Shown piece by piece: positions 14,023 through 24,087 of a stretch of DNA of 64,000 nt. Each line of letters opens with the position of its first letter. Position 1 is the stretch's first letter. A model generated the notes under the pieces. The model was not told where the DNA came from. It ran no database searches and saw only the letters and a list, made by a program, of their open reading frames with translations. This stretch comes from Laburnicola sp. R22_1 (lineage: Eukaryota; Ascomycota; Dothideomycetes; Pleosporales; Didymosphaeriaceae). Location of the stretch: the NCBI GenBank assembly GCA_014281115.1, contig JACONQ010000008.1, positions 1,116,001 to 1,180,000 on the forward strand. The letters run 5' to 3'. The translations under genes were made by a program, and so were the position numbers.

Positions 14023-15744
14023 CTACAATGTATAAGGTTCCTGCTTCCAACTGACTCTCTGCACCTCCCTCATCCTGTCAAAATGCAACACCGAATGCAG
14101 CAACACCTCCGCTCCCATCGCACAGTCCTCGTCTTTGCAAAACTCCTGGGGATTATGGCTCACGCCTTCTCGGCAAGGCACAAAAATCATACTCGTCGGA
14201 CACCGCTTGCTAGTGTACACACTATCGTGCCCAGCGCCGCTCGTCATTTCCATGATGAGATTATGGCCATCCGGTCCCAGCACTCTTTGCGCCGCTCTAT
14301 CGACAGCGTCAATGCAGCTGGGATGAAAAGTTGTCGCCGGGCTATCGAAATCTTCCGTAATCGTAACGCTGCAGGGTAGACCAGCCGTGCAGCCCTCGTT
14401 CAGACCAGATATATCCTCGCCCGCAGCAATCCTAGAAAAATCCTCCTTCACGAGCGCCAGCATCCTCGCAACAGTCTCATCATTCGGCGCCCGTATGTCC
14501 AGCGAGAAACTCACTTCCCCAGGCACCGTGTTTGTACTCCCAGGCTTGAGATTCAATATCCCCGTCGAAGCTAGTGCTTTATTCGCCGTCGCTAGCCGGT
14601 GACTGTGCAGTATCATCTTACTAGTCGCCAGCAAGGCATCTGCTCTGCTCTTTAAATCCGTAGTCCCCGTGTGCGTGTCGCGGCCCTTGACGTGCACGGA
14701 GAGCCACTTGTATGCCTGGACGCCTGTCACGACGCCTATTTTCTTATTCGCGACTTCAAGGAGGGGCCCTTGTTCGATGTGGAGTTCGAAATGAGCGGCC
14801 ATGGGGATGGCTTCGTGCGAGGCGGGCGTCGCGCCGAGGTAGCCTATGCGCGAGAGTTCGGAGGCCATGGTTGCGGTGCCGGGGTGCACTTCGGGGAGGT
14901 TGTGGGCTGTGGCGAGGGGGATGGAACCGGCCCAAACGCCGGAAGAGGACATGGACATGGGGAATCGAGCGCCTTCTTCGCTGGGGGGAAAAGGGTTAGC
15001 ATATGTCTCGGGTTACTTTGTGCACTGTGAGATTGTCATACTTTGTCCAGTTGACGACCCCGACGGGATACTCGGTCTCGATCCAGTTTTCGTTGAGCAC
15101 TCTGAGCATCTCGACGCCGGCTAGAATGCCCAGGATGCCATCGTATCGGCCACCCGATGGCTGCGTGTCTAAATGCGAGCCTACGAATGTCGGTGGCTTG
15201 TCGTTTTTCAAGCCAGGTCGCACGGCGAAGATGTTGCCCATGGCGTCGACGGTGACTTTGCAGCCTAGGATTTCCGTGGTGTTGACGAACCAGTCGCGGG
15301 CTTGTTTGTCCGAGTCGGAGAGCGCAAGACGGTTCATGCCTGTTTCTGTTTCGGCTCTGTGGACACAATTAGGAGGGTTCGCGAATAGCAACTGTAGAAG
15401 TATTGGTACACGTACTTTCCCCATCTCTTCCCGGTTCCCCATTGGCAAGTGTAGTGCAGGTCCTCCATCAATCGCTGCTTATTGACTTTCAGGCTTCCCA
15501 GCGCATCCTCGTCCAGCTCCTTCGTATGTAACTGCGACCTCGAGCTCACGTTGAAGAATCTATTTGCTGCACATCCCGCCGTCGCCCTTAGACCTCTGAC
15601 GTTCCTCAATAGCGGTCTTCGTGAAGCTGCAGTTGCTGTGTACGACCTGGAAGCGGTGTATGCACTCAGAACTCTCGAGGCGGCGTGCGCCGTTCTGCTG
15701 GTCGTCCGCAATGCGGCTTGCAAGCTTGTGGCTGGCGCTGCCAT
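14023..15744 (-). CDS. M20-family N-carbamoyl amino acid hydrolase / beta-ureidopropionase-like
   Basis: A zinc/manganese-dependent amidohydrolase of the family that holds N-carbamoyl-L-amino acid hydrolases, allantoate amidohydrolases and the yeast PYD3 beta-alanine synthase. It likely removes a carbamoyl group in pyrimidine, hydantoin or ureide breakdown. Exons on the minus strand are 15744-15416, 15356-15042 and 14980-14023, giving 533 residues; the introns are 59 and 61 bp. Metal-binding motifs are in order: GSHLDTQPSGGRYDG, NEEGARFP (restored exactly by the second splice), HIEQGP and GAGHDSVY. An in-frame ATG at 15792 would add 16 residues. The first 50-60 residues are rich in Ala, Arg, Ser and Thr with almost no acidic residues, which resembles a mitochondrial targeting peptide. 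The exact substrate cannot be read from sequence. Confidence 0.88.
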
Positions 15745-16157
15745 AGCTGCAGTAAGGTACTGTGAGTGAGTGAGAGAAGAAGAGGAAGTCAATGGCGGTG
15801 AGGAGTATTTGTAGGGTTCATGATTAGGGCGCTCGTGGCGTGAGAATGAACGCGATAGGATGATAGCGCAATTAGGCGCGCGGGGTTACAAGCTGCTAGT
15901 TACCCCACGCTTCCCCGACGGCTCTCTCCGAAGATAGACGGAACTACGCCAACCCACTATGATTCGAAGAACAGTTGCGAAAGCTAATGGTAATTGAGAC
16001 TCTCCAGTGACCATCCTTGAGACTGGAATTGGTTCACATTTTGGAAACGTGAACATCACGAATTATCGAAGGGTTGTTAGCAAAGAAGGTAAGTGTCAGT
16101 CTAGGGCCGAGACCCGCAGCGTTGAAGCAATTATTTCATCATTCCGTTCATACCTGA
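15745..16157. other. Intergenic region between TRM44 and the M20 hydrolase
   Basis: About 400 bp containing the M20 hydrolase promoter and the 3' end region of TRM44. Both genes are on the minus strand. I see no gene or repeat in it. Confidence 0.5.
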
Positions 16158-18020
16158 TCAATGACCTCCTGAACCCGATTTCATCAGCCCGCTTCCCCTC
16201 TTCAACCACTGTAACCTCACTTGCTCAATTGACGTATCACCTCCCATCTCCTTCTCCACGATCTCCCTCACGAAGCTCAACCTTTCCTCCAGACTACCCT
16301 TCGTTTCTGGATCGCCCTGTCTCTTCCTCCCAATAATAGCGATATTGCGCGTGGAAGGAATCCTCAAATGTTCTTTTTCCGGAACAAACGACATGTGAGC
16401 AGTAAGATAAGCAACGTAGCTGCACAGCGATGTATACGCCGAGACCTGCTTCGCAGAGTTTGTAGTCGCAGATGGGAAGTGTTTCGGGTGGTACGGGGCT
16501 CGAAATCGTGTACCGCCGAAGTTGTGGCTGCAACAAGGTATAGCGATGAATGGGCTGTTGGAAAGGTAGGCGAGAAGAGGGGTCCAAGCGGTCAGCTCGT
16601 CGGCATGGTTGGAGACGATAAAGGTTCCTTTGGGAAGGATGCCGTCATGGGAAACTGTCATATCTCCTGCTATGTCCTCGTCGGGTGCGCTGTTTTGTAG
16701 GACTTCTGGCACGAGCAACATCTCTTTGAGGTTGTGCTTATACTCTTCATCAACAGTTTCCCAAGTCTTCCTCTTTCTTGCATCGAAGCCCCAACCAGCC
16801 CAACCCTCTTTGTTAAGTATGTTCACCAGGAGCCCATTACCACATCCAATATCGACAAAGCCAGGAAATGCTCGCTGCGCCTCGAGTCGTCTCTGGTTTT
16901 GAACCTCAAGTTTTTTTTTCTCTGTGTCTTCGTGAACCAAACCATTTGCGGTTTGAGCTGAGACATCTTCCGGCGGCACACTCCCACTATACATATCTGT
17001 CCACAGCTCTATCAAGAACGCGGCGATCCCGAGGTCCTCAAAAACGTGCTTTTGTGCAGGAGTTTGTTCCACCCAACCGTCAATGAGTTCCTTCGCATAT
17101 TTGCCCTTTAGATAGGCATACGTATCCTGGAAAGTCTTTTGTGGGATGATGACATCGTGGTGAACGCGTTTCTGATATCCTTGCATGCGTCCACGGGAAT
17201 GCTTGTGAATTATCTCCAGCATCTTCAATGCGGTTCGGGACATGCGGTTCTCCAACGGCCTTCCAGGGAAGAGATCATAATATAGGGAAAGTGTTCCTGG
17301 TGCGGTATCTTGCGGAACATTGGTCTGAAAAGTGTAAAGGATGGCGACGCCTCGGACCTTTGGATGGTAGAACGGTATGGAGTCAACATCTGAGACATGA
17401 GGAATGTATATCACGAGATACCGCTCCGCGTCAATCTTGAAACTGTTTCCTTCTTTCCTTCGTACTGTGACCTGATCATTCGAGTCATACATATGGCAAG
17501 TCTGCAGCAAGGCCTCGTCAAGCTTGGGGTTTCTAGGTATTAACTTCCTCACCACCGTCCACTCAAGCTTGTACCCTGGCACACCCCCAGGTATAAGACG
17601 CGGTTGGTGATCTATCTTTAGGTGCTTGATATTGCCAGCCAGTTCATGCGGCTGGGTCGCCCCGGGGTGGTACGAAGCATCCGTAAAACTTGTGTACGAA
17701 AGCTCGGCCCGCGATAGGTGCGATGCGGTCAAGTTGGGATTTTCGAGCAAATTTCGACTGACGTCAAGGAAATATTGCGGCGCAAAGTTTGCAGGCGCTT
17801 TCTGCACAATAGTCCAGATCTCAGGTGGAAGGCCAGATTCGACGAGAGGTGCACTCTCCAGGTCAACCGGTTCAAATTTCGAACCAGCCATGTCTTGCGT
17901 ATCGTTCAGGGCGCCTTCCTGTCGATGCTCGCAGCTTTTACCGTCAGCATTGGTCTCATTTTCGGTACTCTGACCAGCTTCGATGCTTGTCGTCGACGCC
18001 TTCTCCAATTCTTGTATCAT
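16158..18020 (-). CDS. TRM44: tRNA (uracil-2'-O-)-methyltransferase Trm44
   Basis: Trm44 uses S-adenosylmethionine to methylate the 2'-oxygen of uridine 44 in cytosolic tRNA-Ser. The gene is one uninterrupted 620-codon frame on the minus strand, starting at 18020. The SAM-binding motif is FVDIGCGNGLLVNIL, followed by the WGFDARKRK segment. Further on is the conserved IPCCSHNFGGTRF segment, with a downstream SYVAYL helix typical of the family. The N-terminal 50 residues are disordered. The gene lies head-to-tail with GNA1, 484 bases away. The length fits fungal Trm44. I am confident of the family; the target nucleotide is taken from yeast. Confidence 0.9.
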   Translation of the reverse strand: MIQELEKASTTSIEAGQSTENETNADGKSCEHRQEGALNDTQDMAGSKFEPVDLESAPLVESGLPPEIWTIVQKAPANFAPQYFLDVSRNLLENPNLTASHLSRAELSYTSFTDASYHPGATQPHELAGNIKHLKIDHQPRLIPGGVPGYKLEWTVVRKLIPRNPKLDEALLQTCHMYDSNDQVTVRRKEGNSFKIDAERYLVIYIPHVSDVDSIPFYHPKVRGVAILYTFQTNVPQDTAPGTLSLYYDLFPGRPLENRMSRTALKMLEIIHKHSRGRMQGYQKRVHHDVIIPQKTFQDTYAYLKGKYAKELIDGWVEQTPAQKHVFEDLGIAAFLIELWTDMYSGSVPPEDVSAQTANGLVHEDTEKKKLEVQNQRRLEAQRAFPGFVDIGCGNGLLVNILNKEGWAGWGFDARKRKTWETVDEEYKHNLKEMLLVPEVLQNSAPDEDIAGDMTVSHDGILPKGTFIVSNHADELTAWTPLLAYLSNSPFIAIPCCSHNFGGTRFRAPYHPKHFPSATTNSAKQVSAYTSLCSYVAYLTAHMSFVPEKEHLRIPSTRNIAIIGRKRQGDPETKGSLEERLSFVREIVEKEMGGDTSIEQVRLQWLKRGSGLMKSGSGGH

Positions 18021-18504
18021 TATGTTTCGCGATCGTGGTATTTAACCAGAAATGCTTGCGAGAGGTGTCAAAAATGCAGAGATATATTATCGGAAAATTG
18101 CATGGGGGTGAGTTCAATAATGGGGTTTGGATCGCAGTGTGAAGCCAGAGTCACTAGCGTTTACGACTGCTGAAGGGTCTGTCAACGGTCGACCAATCAG
18201 AACTCAGGTGCCACCATTCACCATCACTTTTCTCGACTTCGAGGCATCTGACCAAACAATCATTATGCCCACAGAATGCCATCAACCAATTACATGCCTG
18301 TTGCATGTTATACTTCTCCATAGCGTGCTACCCCCGTCGGCGCGGTACCTACGGTCCACTCCATCAACAAAAAAGTTCAGCTAAAATGCTGTATCGCAAA
18401 TGGCATCTAAAGGCCGAGACACTGAACGAGTCTATCGTTTCTATATTTCCCCTCTTCATAGGCGCCGCAAACCCTACAAGCTCCTCATCTTACACCCCCA
18501 CATG
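18021..18504. other. Intergenic region between GNA1 and TRM44
   Basis: 484 bases holding the TRM44 promoter and the GNA1 3' region. Nothing else was recognised. Confidence 0.5.
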
Positions 18505-19130
18505 CTACTGCCCCTTAGTCTCACCGCCCTTGGGCTTCGCAGCTCCGTAATAATGCGCCATCTCCAGCCCAGCTCTTCTGAACCCACACTTCACGTAGAA
18601 GCCTTCGTTGGCCTCTGAACAATCCAAAATGCTCTTATAACAGCCAACTTTTTCCGCAATGTAATCTAGCGCCTGTATGATTCTCAGACCGAGCTTCTTG
18701 CCCTGCTGATCCTTCGAGACGGCAATGTCCTCAATGTGTCCCACGAGGCCAAGGTTGTGAATAAATTTGCGCTCGACGATGAGGGCGCCGGTGCCGACGA
18801 TGCGAGAGGAGGGGTCGAGGATGCTGAGCATAAAGTATTGATCGTTGTGGTGGGCGAGCCACTCGTAGCGCTGGTTCCATTGCTAAGATTTGCGCCTACC
18901 TGTTAGCTGGTGCTTTCGGGGTTGCAGTAGGAAGCATAGAATACCTCTTCTGTGACGTCGCCGACGGTGGTAAGAACCCTTAGTACATCTAGGAAGCCCT
19001 TCTGGTAGTCTCCTCGCTGGAGGGGCCGAATTGTGTAGCCTTCCGGGAGCTGCTCGGCGACTTCTGGCGAGACGAGGGTTGCACTGAAGAGCGGCATGGT
19101 GTCGTCGGTGACGGGGGCTAGAAGAGACAT
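18505..19130 (-). CDS. GNA1: Glucosamine-6-phosphate N-acetyltransferase
   Basis: Gna1 transfers acetyl from acetyl-CoA to glucosamine-6-phosphate, a step in making UDP-GlcNAc for chitin and glycans. Exons on the minus strand are 19130-18945 and 18882-18505, separated by a 62-bp intron (18883-18944). The splice joins VGDVTEE to QWNQRYEWL, exactly the family sequence, and gives 187 residues. The GNAT fold is plain: the acetyl-CoA pyrophosphate loop QQGKKLGLRII, the VGHIEDIAV strand, and the C-terminal LDCSEANEGFY and CGFRRAGLEMAHYY segments. An unspliced reading would stop soon after the donor site. Enzyme identity is strong; cytosolic location is inferred from the family. Confidence 0.95.
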
Positions 19131-20000
19131 TGTACGTCGTTCAGTCTTAATGCCAGTCGGGAAAGCGTAGAAGTATCAATGTCTCTTCGTATCGCGACGT
19201 CTAAGCCTGAAACACGGCGTTGAGGATCGCTTTCGCGCTATGGCGGGGGTGGGCGGGGAGGCGGACGCGTGTCTGCTTTGGGAAGCGGAACAGGGACAGA
19301 AAATATATGTAATAGAGTGCAATTGAGTATAGATGGTGCTTTCGCAGCGCATGCAAGCACCCGAGGGGAGCGGAGGCTTGTTTTATTTTGTTGCTGACAG
19401 CTGAGCCTGGAGATGCCGAGAGGGCTATACTAGGAACGAGTCGCGGTGCTAAAATTAGGACGCGTTGCCGGCCGGACACTATGACCTCACCCAAGCCTTC
19501 GGTCAAACACATGTACAACGCTTGTAGCAAGCAGAAGACGGCGTTCATAGCGGCAGAACAGTAGGACCCCAGCCCAGAAGCAGTAAATATACAGAGCTTG
19601 CCGTGCGTTTTTACATAAAAGGACACTTGCACAGATGTATTATGTCAAGGGGAAAGGCACAAGCAGGGAAGGGATTGATGGTTTAAGGTATATATAATAT
19701 ACACTCAAGTGTCCAATTCACATTCAAAATAGATCCCATCGAAAGCATGACGACTCTCCATAAACAACAAAGGGGTATGTGAACTCCAGGCTAAGCATAA
19801 AACCAGACTCACATAACATATTGAGAGTAATACAGCTTCCTTCAGACACTCGCTCGGTAATCTCGAAACAAGGATCCGATGTAACAAGACTCAAACATAG
19901 GAAATTGCATACTCGGAAGAAGGTACTAATTTCATGACGTCATAACTGCTGGCGATTTGCGCAAGCATTCGGTTTTGGCCTTGGTTGTGTCTTTGACTTT
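19131..20000. other. Intergenic region upstream of GNA1
   Basis: About 870 bases with the GNA1 promoter and the 3' region of the DUF7514-like gene. A 143-codon minus-strand frame (19201-19632) has no family resemblance and lies in promoter-like sequence, so it is not called. Confidence 0.45.
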
Positions 20001-21885
20001 TCAATATCGTCCATTGCGAGTGTCGTATCCACTGCTCCCACCTTTGCATTTATAGTAGTCATCATCGTACACGGACCGAGGCTGGAAATCAAAAGAACTA
20101 TCAGTTCCGGTGGTACTGCGGCGATGGTGGATCTTATTGGCCATGTGGTCCGCTTGACGCGATGCCCATTCGTTTCTCCTCATCTCGGCATCTTTGGCAA
20201 CCCTTCGTTTTTCCTCATCGTCGGCGTACATATCAGAGGTATAGTAAGTCCCTGGCATGTCACGTACGTTAGGCTCAGATCCTCTACCGTAACTGGAGAA
20301 ACTGGGGCTCCTGGCGCGTCGTACGTTTGCTTGCGGTGTTGTACGAGGGTATTGCTGGGAATAAGATGTGTCGGTGGGAGGAATATATGGACTCTGGCTA
20401 GCTGTTGATCGGGTTCGCCGACGCTGTTCGTGCAGCGGTGCGTCCGACGGTGTGCCACGGTCCTCGTACATTTTACCCCCACCAGGGGCGGCAGCGTATG
20501 GTTTCCGCTCACGCTCCAGAGGCATAGAAACGGGTGTGCTGTCCTCGTCTTCAGACACGACGGCCCTTGGATCGGTTCGACTTGCGTATGGGCTGCGTTC
20601 GCGTTCCAGACTCGGTGGAACGCTTGCACTCTGTCCCATTGGCGGTGGAGGGGGAAAGGTCGGAGCTCTGCGCAGGGGACCGACACCCTCGGAAGCCAAG
20701 GAAGCAGCGCAACGTTGTTGTGCCTGTAGGTTTTCGGTCTGCGGGAATAGTCGGCGTGGAAGCTCCTTCGGAAAGCGTTCCTTGTAGTCATCAGCATTGC
20801 TGATTGGCATGTCCAAAACTGCTCTTGATAATCGCTCGTATTCCGCGTCTGGGTACGCTTGTATCATAGCGATCATCCATTCCTGAAACCCCAAAGGAGT
20901 AAGGGCAGGAATATCGGGTTGGGCTGCGGTATGTTCTTGTATGAGATGGTGTTCACAACGCATGTCGCGATAGATTTTGCTCAAAGTGGAGTAAGGTAGT
21001 TTTCCAAATATCACTGTTACACCGTCAGCATATCCTACAAGCGGTACCAGGTAGCCAAACTCACTGTCCCAGGGGTAGATTTCGTCCTTAAGTTTGACGT
21101 CATTGTAGAACCTAAGCATCTTCGAGGGAGGAATGACCAAGCTCTGTTTCGGCTCGTAATCATCAATCTGGAGGACGAGTTAGCGTGAAAGGTAAAGTGA
21201 AAGGGTTGTCACAAACCAGGTGAATGGCGAGACCTCGCAAGAACTGGCCAAGGCGGGGAGTGGGCTGGCCCTGCGGGTCAAACAAGCGCTGCCACCTCTT
21301 TTCAATGGGAGTGAAGTCTCCTTCTGTCGGCATTCTCAGAGGTGCGGTGGGCCGCGCCGCTGTTCTTTGGTAGGGGATGTCGATTGGTGCGCTACGTTCG
21401 TGTCTCGGGGTCGGGGTGTCGCCAGCACCGTCGAAGAGAGGATCGCGCGTTAGAGGGTCGGGGGAAATGGATCCGTGACTAGATAGGTCTGCGTGCTTTG
21501 GCGATGGCGGAGTGTAGACGTTTCGTGAGGGGATGGATGTGGTGGAGATTGGCGATTGAGGGGGGTACGGCTGCGGCGGTGCACCAGGCTGTCCAGTGAC
21601 ACCCATCTCAAGCTTAATTTCGTCCAACACAGACTTCTTCACCTCAGCCGTGATCTGGGCAATGAGCTCTGCGTCGACTTTGCTGGCCGTGTCGGACCTA
21701 TCAAAAGCATTGTTAAGTGCATTATTGAGCGGCTGTTGGGACGGCGGCGAGTAGCCGTCGTTAGCAGCCTTGAATGATTCACGAAAGTTTGCGTCCTGGT
21801 GATAGGAAGATGCGTGATATGAGCGTGGGTCATGCGACGATGTATGTGCCTGGTGAGGGTCCGGCTGGGTACGATAGCTATCCAT
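20001..21885 (-). CDS. Fungal DUF7514-like conserved protein
   Basis: A conserved fungal protein of unknown function. From memory the central domain corresponds to the family called DUF7514; this could not be checked. Exons are 21885-21217 and 21167-20001 on the minus strand, and the 49-bp intron (21168-21216) splices in frame to give 611 residues. The N-terminal 150 residues are disordered (Pro, Ser, Gln). The conserved domain spans roughly residues 195-370, beginning at KRWQRLFDPQGQPTPRLGQ, passing the splice (GLAIHL, then IDDYEPKQSLVI) and ending near RFPKELPRRLFP. The C-terminal half is disordered and rich in Arg, Ser, Tyr and Pro, with repeated short blocks (ERERSPYA, ERERKPYA). No membrane segment or catalytic motif is visible. 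Its upstream region is interrupted by a Tc1-type transposon 0.7 kb away. Confidence 0.8.
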
Positions 21886-22550
21886 GGTGGTGCAGCTGTG
21901 TCGATGACGCTGACTGGCAAGATGCGAGGCTGACTGAGCGAGACGTCGAGGGTGCAGCAGAAGTAGCTGCGTTTACTGCGTGGGGCCCATGCAATATGCG
22001 TCGAAGTATGCAGCGGGAATATATGCAGCGGGAAAGAAGGAGCAAAAGCTTGACGGAGGGAAGATGCAAGATATAGCGGTACAGGCGAGCTGTGGCTCGG
22101 CCTTGTTGCTGTCGGGAACACCTTGCTTCTTGGGGCAGGAAGGCGACGATTGGCAGGAGTAGTAGAAGGAGCAACAATGTTATACGATGCGATGCAGAAG
22201 CGTATGGCGAGCATGTCAAGATCCCACGTGTGGCGAACGTTGTTCGGTACCATAAGGTGGAGTTGCATTCGAAGAACAGGACTACCTACATTGCGTCATA
22301 CGACAGCTCGCGCCCAGACGTCACTTCCGTTCTGATAGCAGTCGCTTACCTAACTCAAAAGTCGTCCAGATGGCATGAACGTGCTACGATTGCCATGTTT
22401 TCTACTAAGTTCCAAGGTTGTTCCCTACGGCGTAAAGCGACGTACGGCAGAGTCATCAGGAGTGGCACACTGGCAGCCTGCTCTTTGCCTGTTGCACGGT
22501 CCTGTGCCCCCGCGCACTGACTGTGTGAGTAATGTAAGTGGCAGCCAAGT
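21886..22550. other. Upstream region of the DUF7514-like gene
   Basis: About 670 bases of promoter and leader sequence that end at the TA target site of the Tc1-type element. The open frames here are antisense or overlapping and are not supported. Confidence 0.45.
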
Positions 22551-22552
22551 AC

Positions 22553-22597
22553 GGAGGTGCCTTTCAAAAGTTTTTGCCCACCTTGGCGAGCAGGGGG
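22553..22597 (+). repeat. Left terminal inverted repeat of the Tc1-type element
   Basis: Forty-five bases identical to the reverse complement of 24041-24085. The match breaks at the next base. Confidence 0.95.
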
Positions 22598-22614
22598 TTC
22601 TGTGCTATTCCTAA

Positions 22615-23922
22615 TTAAGAGCGTTCTCCGGCTGGCTCTAGCTCTGGCTTCCTGAGCCTCCGACCCTCCTTATACTCGTTGCCTCCATTGAGCTCAAGGA
22701 TCTGTTCTATATAGTATGGAATCCGCTCAATCCAAGCCTGTATTTTCTCCTGAGGCAGCTCTCTCCAGCACTGCTCCCATGCCCGTACTACCTCTGCTCT
22801 ATTCTTAGGAGCTCCTTTCTTCGTAGTAGCCCTTTTCATCCATGGCCAGCAAGGCTTAATAGAATTCAAATCAGGAGAGTTACCACACCAGATAATCCTC
22901 TTAACATCATGAATGCTATATATATAGCTTTGAACGTAGTAGTCGTGAGAAGGCGCCTTATCTTCCTATACAACTATTCTAGGCCGCGTAGCCTTACACT
23001 GCTTTGCAAAAGGAATAAGCTTTAGCAGCAGAATTGTTATCTAGTACTAGTACTAGTCAATTCCTGAGCCACTGCCTTGGCTGAGCTTTCCAGTCCTCTG
23101 GTTCCATCTCCACTAGGGCAGCCGTCCAGGCTTGGTACGGAGACCTAGGCGACGCATGCCATTCTTAAGCTCCTACTCAGCCTTTTTGATAGGCTTAAGC
23201 TCTTTGTTTAGTTCATTAATTTGAGCAGCAGCAGCCTCCTTCTCTTTCTTTGTTTCTGGCGTCCAGCAGTGACAGGGGCCCTTCTTGTCGTACGAGAAAC
23301 AGCCCCAAAACATAAATTCAGAGTAGCCTTTCCATCTCTCACGAATACAGCTCCGTACGAAGGCCTTATCTGCTTTCCTCTATACTCGATATCCTCCACA
23401 CCTATGGTTGAGAACAATAGACGTTTCGTCTGACTAGATAACATTCTTCTAATCTTTAAGCGTCTAGTCTTGATGGGCCTGGCACTACTTATATCGATCC
23501 TCCTTTATCTGCTTCGTCAACCCAGGCTTCCTTGTTGGCTTGGTCTTCTTGAAGCCTGCCTTCCTTAAGATTTGCCAGACTGTGGCAGCTGAGATATTGA
23601 ATCCTTCTTGGCTAAGTGCGCCAGCAACGTTAGTGTAAGACTTCTCTCGCCCATATCGATCAGTGCGTATGGTGTTGACTACTTTCTCGGAGACTTTAGA
23701 TTGCTTTGATGGCCGGCCAGATCGATAGGCGTTTTTAAGATGCTTATCTTTAAGCTTTAGCGGCCGCTGGCCTGGATCGAAACCTCGCTCGATTGCTCGC
23801 GCGTATATAGAGTTGATCGTACGCTTCTCGATTCCAGTGAGTCCGGTGATCTCATTGTTTGACTTGCCTATAGCCTTAAGAACGACTACCGTGGCACGAG
23901 TAGAGTTATCGTGATGAACCAT
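22615..23922 (-). pseudogene. Tc1-type DD34E transposase, eleven amber stops
   Basis: One continuous reading frame of 436 codons from ATG 23922 to the stop at 22615, interrupted by eleven internal stop codons, all TAG. The intact N-terminal 145 residues hold the paired helix-turn-helix DNA-binding region (IEKRTINSIYARAIERGFDP, then YRSGRPSK). The catalytic core follows: first Asp in SDETSIV, second Asp in EDKAPSH. Thirty-four residues after that, where Tc1 enzymes have Glu in SPDLNPIE, this copy reads SPDLNSIK, so the third catalytic residue is lost. TAG arises from TGG or CAG by a single C-to-T change (on one strand or the other) at a CpA dinucleotide, and the Glu-to-Lys change fits the same context. 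This is the known RIP preference. Confidence 0.9.
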
Positions 23923-24040
23923 AGCGACAGTACTAGATAGATCAATTGACAGAGAGTAGTAGTTACAGAGGGTAAGGCCTGAGGTTGAGAAGTGGCCACG
24001 TCAACTCGGAGATGCTTCCCGATCTGGAATGTGGCGCATA

Positions 24041-24085
24041 CCCCTGCTCGCCAAGGTGGGCAAAAACTTTTGAAAGGCACCTCCG
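24041..24085 (-). repeat. Right terminal inverted repeat of the Tc1-type element
   Basis: Reverse complement of 22553-22597 with no mismatch, followed by the TA target duplicate. Confidence 0.95.
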
Positions 24086-24087
24086 TA

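Larger units (their letters stand above)
22553..24085 (-). mobile_element. Tc1/mariner-type transposon, complete ends, inactivated
   Basis: A 1533-bp DNA transposon bounded by perfect 45-bp terminal inverted repeats (22553-22597 and 24041-24085, beginning CGGAGGTGCC). A TA target duplication lies on each side (22551-22552 and 24086-24087). The transposase is read on the minus strand and is broken by many stops. Overall base composition is close to that of the neighbouring genes, unlike the AT-rich block further right, so mutation has been light. It sits between the DUF7514-like gene and STE11. Confidence 0.93.

Noticed and set aside
19201..19632. A 143-codon minus-strand open frame upstream of GNA1
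   Set aside because: Composition is unlike a protein of this genome, there are no conserved motifs, and it lies in promoter sequence.
21639..22268. A 209-codon minus-strand frame overlapping the start of the DUF7514-like gene
   Set aside because: It is a frame shadow of the real coding exon plus promoter sequence.
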